Part shown: piece after piece, positions 22,580 through 29,495 of the stretch
How positions within the stretch are numbered: position 1 is the stretch's first letter
How the letters are laid out: every line of letters begins with the position of its first letter
Assembly: GCA_964570205.1 (NCBI GenBank)
Contig: CAZMXI010000043.1
Location: 1 to 29,495 of the forward strand
Origin: CAZMXI01 sp964570205
Lineage (GTDB): Bacteria; Planctomycetota; Phycisphaerae; Tepidisphaerales; Tepidisphaeraceae
DNA length: 29,495 bases
Direction: 5' to 3'
Made by a program: the position numbers and the translations under genes
The notes under the pieces: model-generated
The model's input: the letters and a program-made list of their open reading frames with translations, nothing else
What the model was told of the DNA's origin: nothing
Database searches by the model: none

Positions 22580-24775
22580 TCACCCGCCCCGCTCCGACCG
22601 GGCATTCACCTGGTATACTTTTCCATCCACCTTGATCAGACAGCCATCGGGCAGCGCCAGGTACTGTCGAAGTTTCGCGTTGCTGCGCGCCAACTCGAAG
22701 TACCGGTCGCTGAACTGCTCGACCTGCTCGGCCTTCCTGGTCTCTTCCGGCGTCACGGCTGGGTCGACCCAGCGGTTCTCGCGGCGATACATCGCCTTGT
22801 TGCCCACCACCTGCACCGCATCCACCACCTGTTCCTTGCCGCTGACATCCTTGTAGCGCTGCGCGCCCGCGTTGCTGTAACCACCGCCGCCGCCATAGCC
22901 GCCGCCCTGCCTTTGCAGGTCCTGCTTGCCTCCACGCAGATTGACGCCGCTGGCGCCGGTCGTGTTCTGGGCCATCGAAGTGGCCTCATCGTCAAATGCC
23001 GCCCGCGACGCCCGGCCACTATTGAGCCGCCACGCGTGCAGGTCGGTCCTTTCGTCGGCCAGGAACGCCGTGTATGGCGTCAGGATCCCGTGCTTCGTGC
23101 TCAGCCGCACCAGCTCGTCAATCAGCTCCTGGTTCCGGCCTTTCAGATCCAGGTCGTTGAGGATTTCGCCCACCCGCCGCGTCGCCCACAGCTTCTCGAC
23201 GAACGCGTAGGTCTCGTCGTTTGAGTGTCGCGCCAGGGCGGCCGGGAACACGAACGCGTTCTTCTGGTCGCCCACCCGGCCCGTCAGCCGGATGCGCGTG
23301 TCGCCGCCGCTGCGATACCGCCCCACCGCCACGATCTGCCCGCCGGCGAACAGGTCCGGCAGGTCCCGCGGATAGAGCCGGTTCACATCCGCCCCGGCCA
23401 GTTCCACCTCGATGTCCGTCAGCACCGGCGCTGTCATCCTGGAATAGAACTTGGCCACGGCCGATTCGATGTCCTGGTTCGGCCGCACGTACTCGCTGGT
23501 GCCGCTGTTGTCCGTCGCCAGCCGGTCCAGCAGCCGCGCATTGACGTCAAACCCCACGCCGAACGCGAACAGCCTCGCCCCGGCGCGGTTGGCATTCTTG
23601 GCGTTGGCCGCGATCGCCATTTCGTTCTTCTCGCCCTCCGTTGGAAGCCCATCGGTCAGGAAGATCACGTATGTGGGCCGGCCGGTATCGCCGGCCATGC
23701 CCAGGGCGCGCTTCAGCGCCCCGTCGATATTCGTCGATCCCCCGTCATGGATGCCATCGATGAACCGCTGCGCCTCGCGCCGGGCCTCCTCGTTGAATCG
23801 CTGCAGCTCGGGCTTGAAGCTCTCCACCCGGTCATCGTAGACGATGATGTTGAACGTATCCCCCTCCCGCAGGTTGTTCATGACGAACTTCAGCGCGTTC
23901 TTCGCCTGCTCGATCTTCTGGCCCGACATGCTCCCCGAGCGATCCAGTGCGAACACCACCGTCTTCGAGACCACCTTGTGCTCGGCCTTCACCTCGGGGC
24001 TCGCCAGCAGCAGGAAATACCCATCTTCGCCATCGGGCTTGTAACTTATGACCGTCGCGCCCACCGGCTGCTCCGACAGGCTCCACATCACGCGCAGGTC
24101 GTCGGCCAACGGCGTCTGCCGCTCCTCGAATCGCACGATGGCGCTGTGATCCGTCGGCCGCTCGACCGATGCGGCGTAGGTCGGGCTGTAAACGGACTTG
24201 ATGCGCCCCGCGCTCTCGATCCGCGCTGTCACCCTCAGTTCCTGCACCGGCTTGCTGGAGAGCTTGCCGCTGCCCAGCGGAAGAAGAAACTCGGTGACCT
24301 CCCGGTCGCGCCGGCAAACCTGCGAATAGCGCATGGTGACCTTGCGCTCGCCGTGCGCGGGCAGCGGGAAGACGTTCGTCTGAAGCATGCCGTAACCGAT
24401 GTATTCCAGCAGCGCCGGGTCGCGCTTCGTGCGCACGATGCCCTCGTAGATGCGCCTCGCCTCCTCCCTGCTGTACAGCCTGGCCGGCAGCTCACGGCCG
24501 TCGACCATCAGCGTGAACTTGTTGATCACCGCGTCGGGCGGCACGGGAAAGACATACTGCACTTCCATCGCGACCGAGCTGGTGTTGCGGAACGTCTGCG
24601 AAAGCTGCACTTCGGCAACCTGATCCTTGATCGTCACATCGCCCGTGATCGCCTGGATGGCGTATGCCCCGGTGAACGGCACCCGCTCCGGCGGCACGAT
24701 GAATCCCTGCCCCCGGACCAGCGCAGGAACCAGGACAACCGACAACAGCCCGATCAGCCCGTTCAATCGCTTCAT
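22580..24775 (-). CDS. Secreted VIT- and vWA-domain protein
   Basis: A 731-residue protein with a signal peptide (1-23, ALVRGQG). Residues about 28-155 form a VIT domain (vault/inter-alpha-trypsin type; QTFRNTSSVAMEVQYVFPVP, then YSREEARRIYEGIVRTKRDP). A von Willebrand A domain follows at about 272-455 with an intact MIDAS: DRSGS (278-282), GGSTNIDGAL and TDGLPTEGE. The C-terminal third includes a glycine-rich patch (GGGYGGGGGYSNAG) and a mixed alpha/beta tail. Such proteins are thought to mediate metal-dependent adhesion or protein complexes at the cell surface. GGAGG seven bases before ATG 24775 fixes the start; an upstream ATG (24805) is ten codons earlier and would spoil the signal peptide. 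Confidence 0.9.
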   Translation of the reverse strand: MKRLNGLIGLLSVVLVPALVRGQGFIVPPERVPFTGAYAIQAITGDVTIKDQVAEVQLSQTFRNTSSVAMEVQYVFPVPPDAVINKFTLMVDGRELPARLYSREEARRIYEGIVRTKRDPALLEYIGYGMLQTNVFPLPAHGERKVTMRYSQVCRRDREVTEFLLPLGSGKLSSKPVQELRVTARIESAGRIKSVYSPTYAASVERPTDHSAIVRFEERQTPLADDLRVMWSLSEQPVGATVISYKPDGEDGYFLLLASPEVKAEHKVVSKTVVFALDRSGSMSGQKIEQAKNALKFVMNNLREGDTFNIIVYDDRVESFKPELQRFNEEARREAQRFIDGIHDGGSTNIDGALKRALGMAGDTGRPTYVIFLTDGLPTEGEKNEMAIAANAKNANRAGARLFAFGVGFDVNARLLDRLATDNSGTSEYVRPNQDIESAVAKFYSRMTAPVLTDIEVELAGADVNRLYPRDLPDLFAGGQIVAVGRYRSGGDTRIRLTGRVGDQKNAFVFPAALARHSNDETYAFVEKLWATRRVGEILNDLDLKGRNQELIDELVRLSTKHGILTPYTAFLADERTDLHAWRLNSGRASRAAFDDEATSMAQNTTGASGVNLRGGKQDLQRQGGGYGGGGGYSNAGAQRYKDVSGKEQVVDAVQVVGNKAMYRRENRWVDPAVTPEETRKAEQVEQFSDRYFELARSNAKLRQYLALPDGCLIKVDGKVYQVNARSERGG

Positions 24776-25109
24776 GGCATAACCTCCACATTGGGGTGCT
24801 GACATTGTAGACGATGGTTGGATTGGCCGGTTCCACCCGGAATGGCTTGTTACACAGGCTTTACACTCATGACCTTCGCCGCCGGCGCGGCAGCCATAAG
24901 CACCTGTCTGATCCGCACTCCCTTCTCAGCAGGGGACCCCCGCGTGTCTCGCCGCGGGGGTTCTCGTTCGATCCGCAGGCGCTCACTCGCCAGAATCGTC
25001 ACGCTTGTTGCCGCCCATCAGATCAATTAAGCTCAATCCCGCCGTGCCGCCGTCGCCGAGGCCTCACCGCGTCCGCCCGGACGGTTCGGACTACACTCGG
25101 AGTTCTTGA
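24776..25109. other. 334-bp divergent intergenic region
   Basis: This separates the leftward VIT-vWA gene from the rightward sorbosone dehydrogenase-like gene and must contain both promoters. No confident promoter pair was found; TACACT (25092-25097) could be a -10 for the rightward gene but has no matching -35. The main visible structure is the GC-rich hairpin at 24937-24960. Open frames in this stretch are Arg/Pro/Ser-rich and look non-coding. Confidence 0.5.
24937..24960 (+). terminator. GC-rich hairpin inside a divergent spacer
   Basis: CCCCCGCG (24937-24944) pairs perfectly with CGCGGGGG (24953-24960) across an 8-base loop, followed by TTCTCGTTC. It looks like a terminator stem with a weak T-tail, yet no annotated gene runs into it. 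It may end a short unannotated transcript or be a structural element. Confidence 0.4.
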
Positions 25110-26684
25110 ATGAACGCATCGCTCCAATCCGCGCCCTTCATCGCACGATGGCTGTCGGGCATCGTTGTCGTATCCGCGTTCTTCGCACTTGCGGGCTGCG
25201 CCACCGGCCCAACGCTGATCAAGCAGGACCAGCCCACCATCGATCGCAAACTCGTCGAGTACCCCGCCGGAACTGAACTGCGCCCGTTTATCACCGGCCT
25301 CACCGCCCCCACCGCCATGGCCTTCGACAATGAAGGCTCCCTCCTGATCGCCGAAGGCGGCATCGCCGATCACGACCCGCGCATTTACGGCTACAAGAAC
25401 GATGGCTCCTATTTTGAAATCTACCCCCGCCGCGCCGCACTGCCCGAGCTGCCCATCATCGGCAAGGACCGCTTTCAGATTTTCGGTCCGATCGGCGGCA
25501 TGGTCATCGCCCATGGTCGCATCTACGTCAGCCACTGTGATGAACGCGACCGCGGCGTCATCACCGCCTTCGGCTACGACGGCACGCACCGCACCATCAT
25601 CGCCGACCTGCCCGCCAAGGGCGACCACTCCGTCACCGATATCGCCATCGCCCCCGACGGCCGCCTTTACTTCGGCGTCGGCACCGCCACCAACAGCGGC
25701 GTCGTCGGCATTGACAACAAGGCATGGCTCAAGGAACACCGCGACTTCTGCGACCAGCCCCTGACCCATCTCTATCTGCTCGGCCGGCGCTTCGACACTG
25801 ATAATCCCTTTGGCGGCGGCCTCTTCGGCGGCGCCGACATCGCCGTCACCGCCCCCTTCCAGCCCTTCGGCAAGAGCATCGAGACCCACATCCCCCCCGC
25901 CAGCAACGGCAAGCCCAACGGCGCCATCTATTCCGTCGATCCCATGGGCGGCGATCTCCGCGTTGAGGCCCACGGCCTTCGGCATCCGGTCGGTTTGGGC
26001 TTCAGCCAGCCCGGCGTCCTCTACATGACCAACCAGGGCATGAAGATGCGCGGCACTAGACCTGTCAAGGATGACCCCGATGTCTTACTGCGGTGGGTGC
26101 CCGGCCAGTGGTATGGCTGGCCCGATTTCAGCGCCAATCTTCTGCCCATTCGCCTGCCCCGCTTTCAGCCACGCCCCGAGTTGCTCGTCAAGAGCGGCTA
26201 TCGAGACCTGTCGTTCCTCATCGAGCACGACACGAGCGGCCTGACGCCTCCTAACCCGAACGCCAACCTTCTCATGGCCGAATTTGCGCCCCTTTCCGGC
26301 GCGGCCAAGTTTGATTTCGCCCCTGACTCCGGCCCATTCGCGCGCCTGCGCCAAATGGGCAACGTCGCCATCGTCGCCCTCTTCGGCGACCGGGCACCCC
26401 ATGATGCCGGCGGCATCAAGCTCCCCGCCCCCGTCGGATACCGCATCGTCCAGGTCAACGTCGATGACCACCAGGTCCGCGAGTTCATCCGCAACACCCA
26501 CGAAGGCCCCGCCAGCCGCCACGACAATCCGCTCGGCCTGGAACGTCCCATCGACGTCAAGTTCGGCCCGGACGGCGCATTGTACATCCTGGACTTCGGT
26601 CGCCTTGAGGTCGGCAAGACCGGCAAGGAAGAAGTCCAAGGCGGCACGGGCCGGATATACCGCCTCACCGCGGTGCAGAAATGA
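25110..26684 (+). CDS. Lipoprotein beta-propeller of the L-sorbosone dehydrogenase/PQQ-type sugar dehydrogenase class
   Basis: A 524-residue lipoprotein: signal with lipobox ALAGC (lipidated Cys30). The rest resembles the soluble glucose/sorbosone dehydrogenase propeller: GLTAPTAMAFDNEGSLLIAE near the start, SVTDIAIAPDGRLYFGVGT (about 171-190), NGAIYSVDPMGGDLRVEAHG, LRHPVGLGFSQPGVLYMTNQ, and closing VKFGPDGALYILDFG. These repeated hydrophobic-DG-xLY strands form the blades. Family members oxidise aldoses or sorbosone with PQQ, but many planctomycete relatives are uncharacterised, and cofactor use cannot be verified here. GGAG seven bases before ATG 25110 supports the start. No cytochrome domain is fused. 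Confidence 0.75.
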   Translation: MNASLQSAPFIARWLSGIVVVSAFFALAGCATGPTLIKQDQPTIDRKLVEYPAGTELRPFITGLTAPTAMAFDNEGSLLIAEGGIADHDPRIYGYKNDGSYFEIYPRRAALPELPIIGKDRFQIFGPIGGMVIAHGRIYVSHCDERDRGVITAFGYDGTHRTIIADLPAKGDHSVTDIAIAPDGRLYFGVGTATNSGVVGIDNKAWLKEHRDFCDQPLTHLYLLGRRFDTDNPFGGGLFGGADIAVTAPFQPFGKSIETHIPPASNGKPNGAIYSVDPMGGDLRVEAHGLRHPVGLGFSQPGVLYMTNQGMKMRGTRPVKDDPDVLLRWVPGQWYGWPDFSANLLPIRLPRFQPRPELLVKSGYRDLSFLIEHDTSGLTPPNPNANLLMAEFAPLSGAAKFDFAPDSGPFARLRQMGNVAIVALFGDRAPHDAGGIKLPAPVGYRIVQVNVDDHQVREFIRNTHEGPASRHDNPLGLERPIDVKFGPDGALYILDFGRLEVGKTGKEEVQGGTGRIYRLTAVQK

Positions 26685-26716
26685 AGCATGAAGGATGCTT
26701 CATTCCGCCACGGAAT
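26683..26716 (+). terminator. Tandem hairpins after the propeller lipoprotein gene
   Basis: GAAGCAT/ATGCTTC (26683-26689, 26695-26701) and ATTCC/GGAAT (26702-26706, 26712-26716) form two adjacent stems beginning at the stop codon. No T-run follows, so termination is plausible but weak; the second stem overlaps the likely alr promoter. Confidence 0.35.
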
Positions 26717-26727
26717 GCCGATATACT
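26699..26727 (+). promoter_or_regulatory. Possible promoter for alr
   Basis: TATACT (26722-26727) is a good -10 hexamer; TTCATT (26699-26704), 17 bp upstream, is a weak -35. Transcription would begin about 34 bases before the alr ATG. Confidence 0.4.
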
Positions 26728-26767
26728 GCCTTGAGGCTGGACGGATCCGGCCGGAATCGAGTACTGC

Positions 26768-28060
26768 ATGGATGCGGTTTCAAGCTTAGGTCAGCCGCGC
26801 CTGTTGATCTCACGGACGGCGCTGCTTCACAACATCCGGCTTCTGCGCCGAACGCTGGGGGAAGGGGTGAGGATCTGCGCCATGGTCAAGGCTGACGCCT
26901 ACGGCCACGGCGCTGCGCTCGTCGCTGACACCCTGTTGAACTTCTCCGCCTATGACCTGGAAGGCCCCGTTGTCGATGCCCTCGCGGTTGCGACCCTCGA
27001 CGAGGCCGAACAGCTCCGCCCTATCCTCGAAGAGCCGCCCGATATCGTTGCCCTCAAACAGGACTCGCTCGGGGCGGATATGTGGGCGTCTCGCACGCGC
27101 GTCCCGCTCCTGGTCCTTCGCCCCGTCGAGAACGTCTACCTGGGCCGCGAGCGAGATCGCCTCGAATGCGCCGCCCGCGCCGGCTATGTGCTGACCGTCA
27201 ACACCAGCCAGGGCGCCGCCGACCTCAACCGCATCGCCTCACGCTGCAATCAGCGGGTGCCCGTACAGGTCATGATCGACACCGGCATCGCACGCGAGGG
27301 GTGCCCCTTGTCGCTTGTCGATGCGGTGGTTTCGGCCATCGAATCGCAGTCAAACCTCAATCTCGTCGCCATCTGCACGCATTTTGTAAGCTCGGAGGAG
27401 CCCGACAATCCCTTCACCACCGAGCAGCTTCGCCGCTTCCAGTCGGCCACCGCTCATCACGTTGCCCGCCATCCCGCGCTGGTGCGTCACGCGGCCAATT
27501 CCGGGGCCATCTTCTACACGCCCGGCGCCAGACTCGACATGGTCCGCCCGGGCATCAGCATCTATGGAATCGACCCCACCTGCCGCCCCAACCTCGACCG
27601 CGCCCTGCGGCCGGTGCTCAAATGGACTGCCCCGCTGCTGACCCTGCGAAACCTCAACCCGGGGGATACCGTGGGTTACAACCAGACTTGGAAAGCTGAT
27701 CTCGAGACCCGCGTCGGGCTGGTCCCGGTCGGCTACGCCGACGGCTACTTGCGTTCCTGCTCCAATCGGGCCATCATGCTTCTCAATGGCAAAAAGTGCC
27801 CGGTCATCGGACGCATCAGCATGGACTACGCCACGATCGACCTCTCGGCCGTGCCCGAGGCTTCAGTCGGCGACGAAGTGACGGTGCTGGATTGCGATCC
27901 GCTTTCGCCGGCGAGTGCATATGCCCTGGCAAAGATCGCGCAGACGATCCCCTATGAGATCTTCTGCCACATCGGCCAGCGCGTCCGTCGGGTCGCCGTC
28001 GAGCCGGCCGAGAAAGAAAAGTCGCAGGAATTGGGCGAAACCAGGCAGCGGGTGGCCTGA
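26768..28060 (+). CDS. alr: Alanine racemase
   Basis: A 430-residue fold-type III PLP enzyme that converts L- to D-alanine for peptidoglycan. The PLP lysine lies in MVKADAYGHG (Lys41); the opposing catalytic tyrosine is Tyr304 in VGYNQTW. Other family segments are present: MIDTGIAREG (169-178), HAANSGAI (241-248), VRPGISIYG (259-267), VPVGYADGYLRS (319-330) and GRISMDY. At 430 residues it is longer than the usual 360-380, from insertions around 55-70 and 100-130 and a charged C-terminal tail. No strong ribosome-binding site precedes ATG 26768. The SDR gene begins 32 bp after its stop, so it may head a transcript including the hexuronate genes. Confidence 0.92.
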   Translation: MDAVSSLGQPRLLISRTALLHNIRLLRRTLGEGVRICAMVKADAYGHGAALVADTLLNFSAYDLEGPVVDALAVATLDEAEQLRPILEEPPDIVALKQDSLGADMWASRTRVPLLVLRPVENVYLGRERDRLECAARAGYVLTVNTSQGAADLNRIASRCNQRVPVQVMIDTGIAREGCPLSLVDAVVSAIESQSNLNLVAICTHFVSSEEPDNPFTTEQLRRFQSATAHHVARHPALVRHAANSGAIFYTPGARLDMVRPGISIYGIDPTCRPNLDRALRPVLKWTAPLLTLRNLNPGDTVGYNQTWKADLETRVGLVPVGYADGYLRSCSNRAIMLLNGKKCPVIGRISMDYATIDLSAVPEASVGDEVTVLDCDPLSPASAYALAKIAQTIPYEIFCHIGQRVRRVAVEPAEKEKSQELGETRQRVA

Positions 28061-28092
28061 GCATCGTCCGAAACGCATGTTTGGAGTTTACA

Positions 28093-28872
28093 ATGGCTTA
28101 TCCGGGTTTGGATATTGCAGGCAAGGTCTGCCTGATCGCCGGCGGCACCAGCGGCATCGGCCGGGCCATCGCGCTGGGGTATGCCCTGGCGGGCGCCAAG
28201 GTCGTGGCGGGCTCAACCAGCGCCGACAAGGTGGCGAAGATCAAGCAGGAGCTTGGCGGCGGCAACGAGGCTGTCCAGATGGATGTCTCCAGCGAGCAGT
28301 CCATCCAGTCGGCTGTCGAGTTTACGGTCAGGAAATTCGGCCGTATTGACGTGATGGTGAACGCGGCGGGTGTCATCAAGCGCATCCCCTCCATGGAGAT
28401 GCCGATCGTCGAATTCGAGCGTATCATCCGCATCAACCTCATAGGCAGCTTCATCGCGGCCCAGCAGGCCGGCCGCATCATGAAAGACCAGCAGCCCGAT
28501 GCCCAAGGCATCCGTGGCGCGATTCTCAATGTGGCATCGGCGTCCAGCTTCGTCGCCCTCGAAGGCGTCTGCGCCTACAGCAGTTCCAAGGGCGGCGTGG
28601 TGTCGCTGACCAAGAGCCTCGCCAACGACTGGGCACAATACGGCATCCGCGTCAACGCGATCGCGCCCGGCTTCTTCCCGACGGACCTGAACCGCCCGCT
28701 GATCGAAGGCACCCCGCGCGGCGACTGGATCAAGAAACACACGCCGTTCGGCCGCTTCGGCAACGCTGATGAACTGGTCGGTGCGGCGATCTACCTGGTC
28801 TCGCCGTCGGCCAGCTTCACCACCGGCGAGACGATCATCGTCGATGGCGGCTTCCTGGCCCGGGGAATCTGA
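28093..28872 (+). CDS. Short-chain dehydrogenase/reductase (KduD/gluconate-5-dehydrogenase-like)
   Basis: A 259-residue classical SDR: cofactor motif GGTSGIGRAIA (17-27), NAAG (90-93), catalytic Ser about 149 and Tyr162/Lys166 in YSSSK, then the PG motif IAPGFFPTDLN and the C-terminal ETIIVDGGFLARGI. The closest-looking relatives are 2-deoxy-D-gluconate/gluconate 5-dehydrogenases. Because uxaE follows 17 bp later, it likely reduces a hexuronate-derived keto acid such as fructuronate or a 2-keto-3-deoxy acid; this substrate is inferred from context only. GGAG six bases before ATG 28093 fixes the start. Confidence 0.88.
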   Translation: MAYPGLDIAGKVCLIAGGTSGIGRAIALGYALAGAKVVAGSTSADKVAKIKQELGGGNEAVQMDVSSEQSIQSAVEFTVRKFGRIDVMVNAAGVIKRIPSMEMPIVEFERIIRINLIGSFIAAQQAGRIMKDQQPDAQGIRGAILNVASASSFVALEGVCAYSSSKGGVVSLTKSLANDWAQYGIRVNAIAPGFFPTDLNRPLIEGTPRGDWIKKHTPFGRFGNADELVGAAIYLVSPSASFTTGETIIVDGGFLARGI

Positions 28873-28889
28873 ACAACCTGAGGATTGGC

Positions 28890-29495
28890 ATGAGCGCGCA
28901 ACCCACCATATTGGGCCTGGAATCCAGTTTCAGCTTTGGCGATAGAATCGGCCTGGCCACCCCCGGCCACGTGCTGGCCATGAAGCAATCCGGCGGCCGC
29001 ATCCGGCCGATCTTCGCCCAGCAGTCCATCCGCGAAATGGCCCGGACGCAGCGCACCCCGCGGCAGGTCATGGGCGACGCCCTCTCAGGGGCTGCACAGG
29101 CCGGCTGGGAAGGCCCCCACGGCGCTGATGCCGACCATCTCAAAACCGCAGAGGATGTGGATCGCACCGCCGAGGCCGGCTTCGTCTTCTTCACGATCGA
29201 CCCCTCGGCCGAGGTGGACACATCGGCCGACAACTACGACGCCCGGCAGGTCGAGGAGCGGTTTGCAGGCCTGAAGGATGTCGACTGGATTCGCGAATAC
29301 ATCGGCAAGAGCGTGAAGCTGCCCACCGGCACGATGATACAGCTCGATCAGCAGGCATGCCAGCGCGCCGCCGTGAAGTATGGCAAGGCCGTCAACTACA
29401 CCGCCGGACTGGCACGGCACATCAACGCCGTGATGACCAAACGCGGGCAGGCATACGAGATCGAGCTGAGCGTCGATGAGACCCCCCAGCCCACG
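28890..29495 (+). CDS. uxaE: Tagaturonate epimerase (UxaE family), 5' part only
   Basis: The first 202 codons of a longer protein cut by the window end. The segment GLESSFSFGDRIGLATPGH (9-27) and the metal-site-like GADADHLKT (about 78-86), with VFFTIDPSAE (99-108), match the UxaE family. This enzyme interconverts D-tagaturonate and D-fructuronate, joining galacturonate and glucuronate catabolism, first characterised in Thermotoga maritima. The full family length is near 480 residues, so more than half is missing. GAGG six bases ahead of ATG 28890 gives the start. It follows the SDR by 17 bp in what is surely one operon. Confidence 0.82.
   Translation, partial: MSAQPTILGLESSFSFGDRIGLATPGHVLAMKQSGGRIRPIFAQQSIREMARTQRTPRQVMGDALSGAAQAGWEGPHGADADHLKTAEDVDRTAEAGFVFFTIDPSAEVDTSADNYDARQVEERFAGLKDVDWIREYIGKSVKLPTGTMIQLDQQACQRAAVKYGKAVNYTAGLARHINAVMTKRGQAYEIELSVDETPQPT

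Noticed and set aside
24855..24867. CAGGCTTTACACT, identical to part of the E. coli lac promoter
   Set aside because: No -10 element follows at 16-18 bp; a chance match or at most an isolated -35.
25023..25985. 320-codon open frame on the minus strand
   Set aside because: It is antisense to the propeller lipoprotein gene; its Ala/Gly/Val/Asp-rich product is what a C-rich codon third position yields on the reverse strand, and it lacks domains.

Overview
The window looks like a chromosomal segment of a high-GC Gram-negative bacterium, most probably a member of the Planctomycetota (a Phycisphaerae-like lineage is a guess). The reasons are the gene mix and style: an N-terminus resembling the planctomycete LEPRxLLSA motif on an RTX-repeat protein, a secreted FGly sulfatase, a Tat-exported Gfo/Idh/MocA oxidoreductase, a GH71/99-like and a GH5-like secreted hydrolase, a VIT-vWA protein, a bacterial Ski2-like helicase, an OprB-type porin, and mostly monocistronic or loosely spaced genes. 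Two tRNA genes (Glu-CTC, Arg-CCG) lack an encoded CCA. No phage, CRISPR array or complete transposon is visible; only a short tandem repeat at the left edge looks like an insertion-sequence end.

Layout. 1-1042: IS-end-like repeat, small RTX calcium-binding protein, tRNA-Glu with a clear promoter and terminator. 1189-4480: divergent pair of secreted glycoside hydrolase-like proteins (GH71/99-like with a CBM9-like C-terminus; GH5-like). 4610-9098: metal/iron locus made of an ArsR/SmtB regulator, a 350-nt leader holding a Fur-like palindrome and foldable RNA, feoA, feoB and an OprB-like porin. 9130-12699: small conserved-looking proteins and an envelope group (DUF4190-like membrane protein, TolB-like propeller lipoprotein, and a lipoprotein with CsgG/GNA1162-like features). 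12932-15076: XerC-type recombinase, a tiny coiled-coil protein, and a NeuD/PglD-type acyltransferase. 15168-17834: Tat-exported Gfo/Idh oxidoreductase and ribBA, convergent on a strong bidirectional hairpin. 18020-24775: tRNA-Arg, then leftward-facing Ski2-like helicase, a possible tiny Cys-rich gene, sulfatase and VIT-vWA protein. 25110-29495: sorbosone dehydrogenase-like lipoprotein, alanine racemase, an SDR and the start of a tagaturonate epimerase (uxaE), cut by the window edge.

How they work together. The glycoside hydrolases, sulfatase, Gfo/Idh enzyme, sorbosone dehydrogenase-like protein, SDR and UxaE suit a scavenger of complex, partly sulfated and uronic-acid-containing polysaccharides. 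The feo locus is a self-contained Fe(II) import unit with its own outer-membrane porin and at least two likely layers of metal control (Fur-like site, ArsR-family protein), plus possible RNA structure in the leader. No clearly novel multi-gene defence or mobile system was found; the most intriguing items are the feo leader and porin arrangement, the GTGA-coupled mini-ORF behind the sulfatase, the lipoprotein pair, and the altered metal-site motif in RibBA. All functional calls rest on reading translated motifs by eye; no database search was run.
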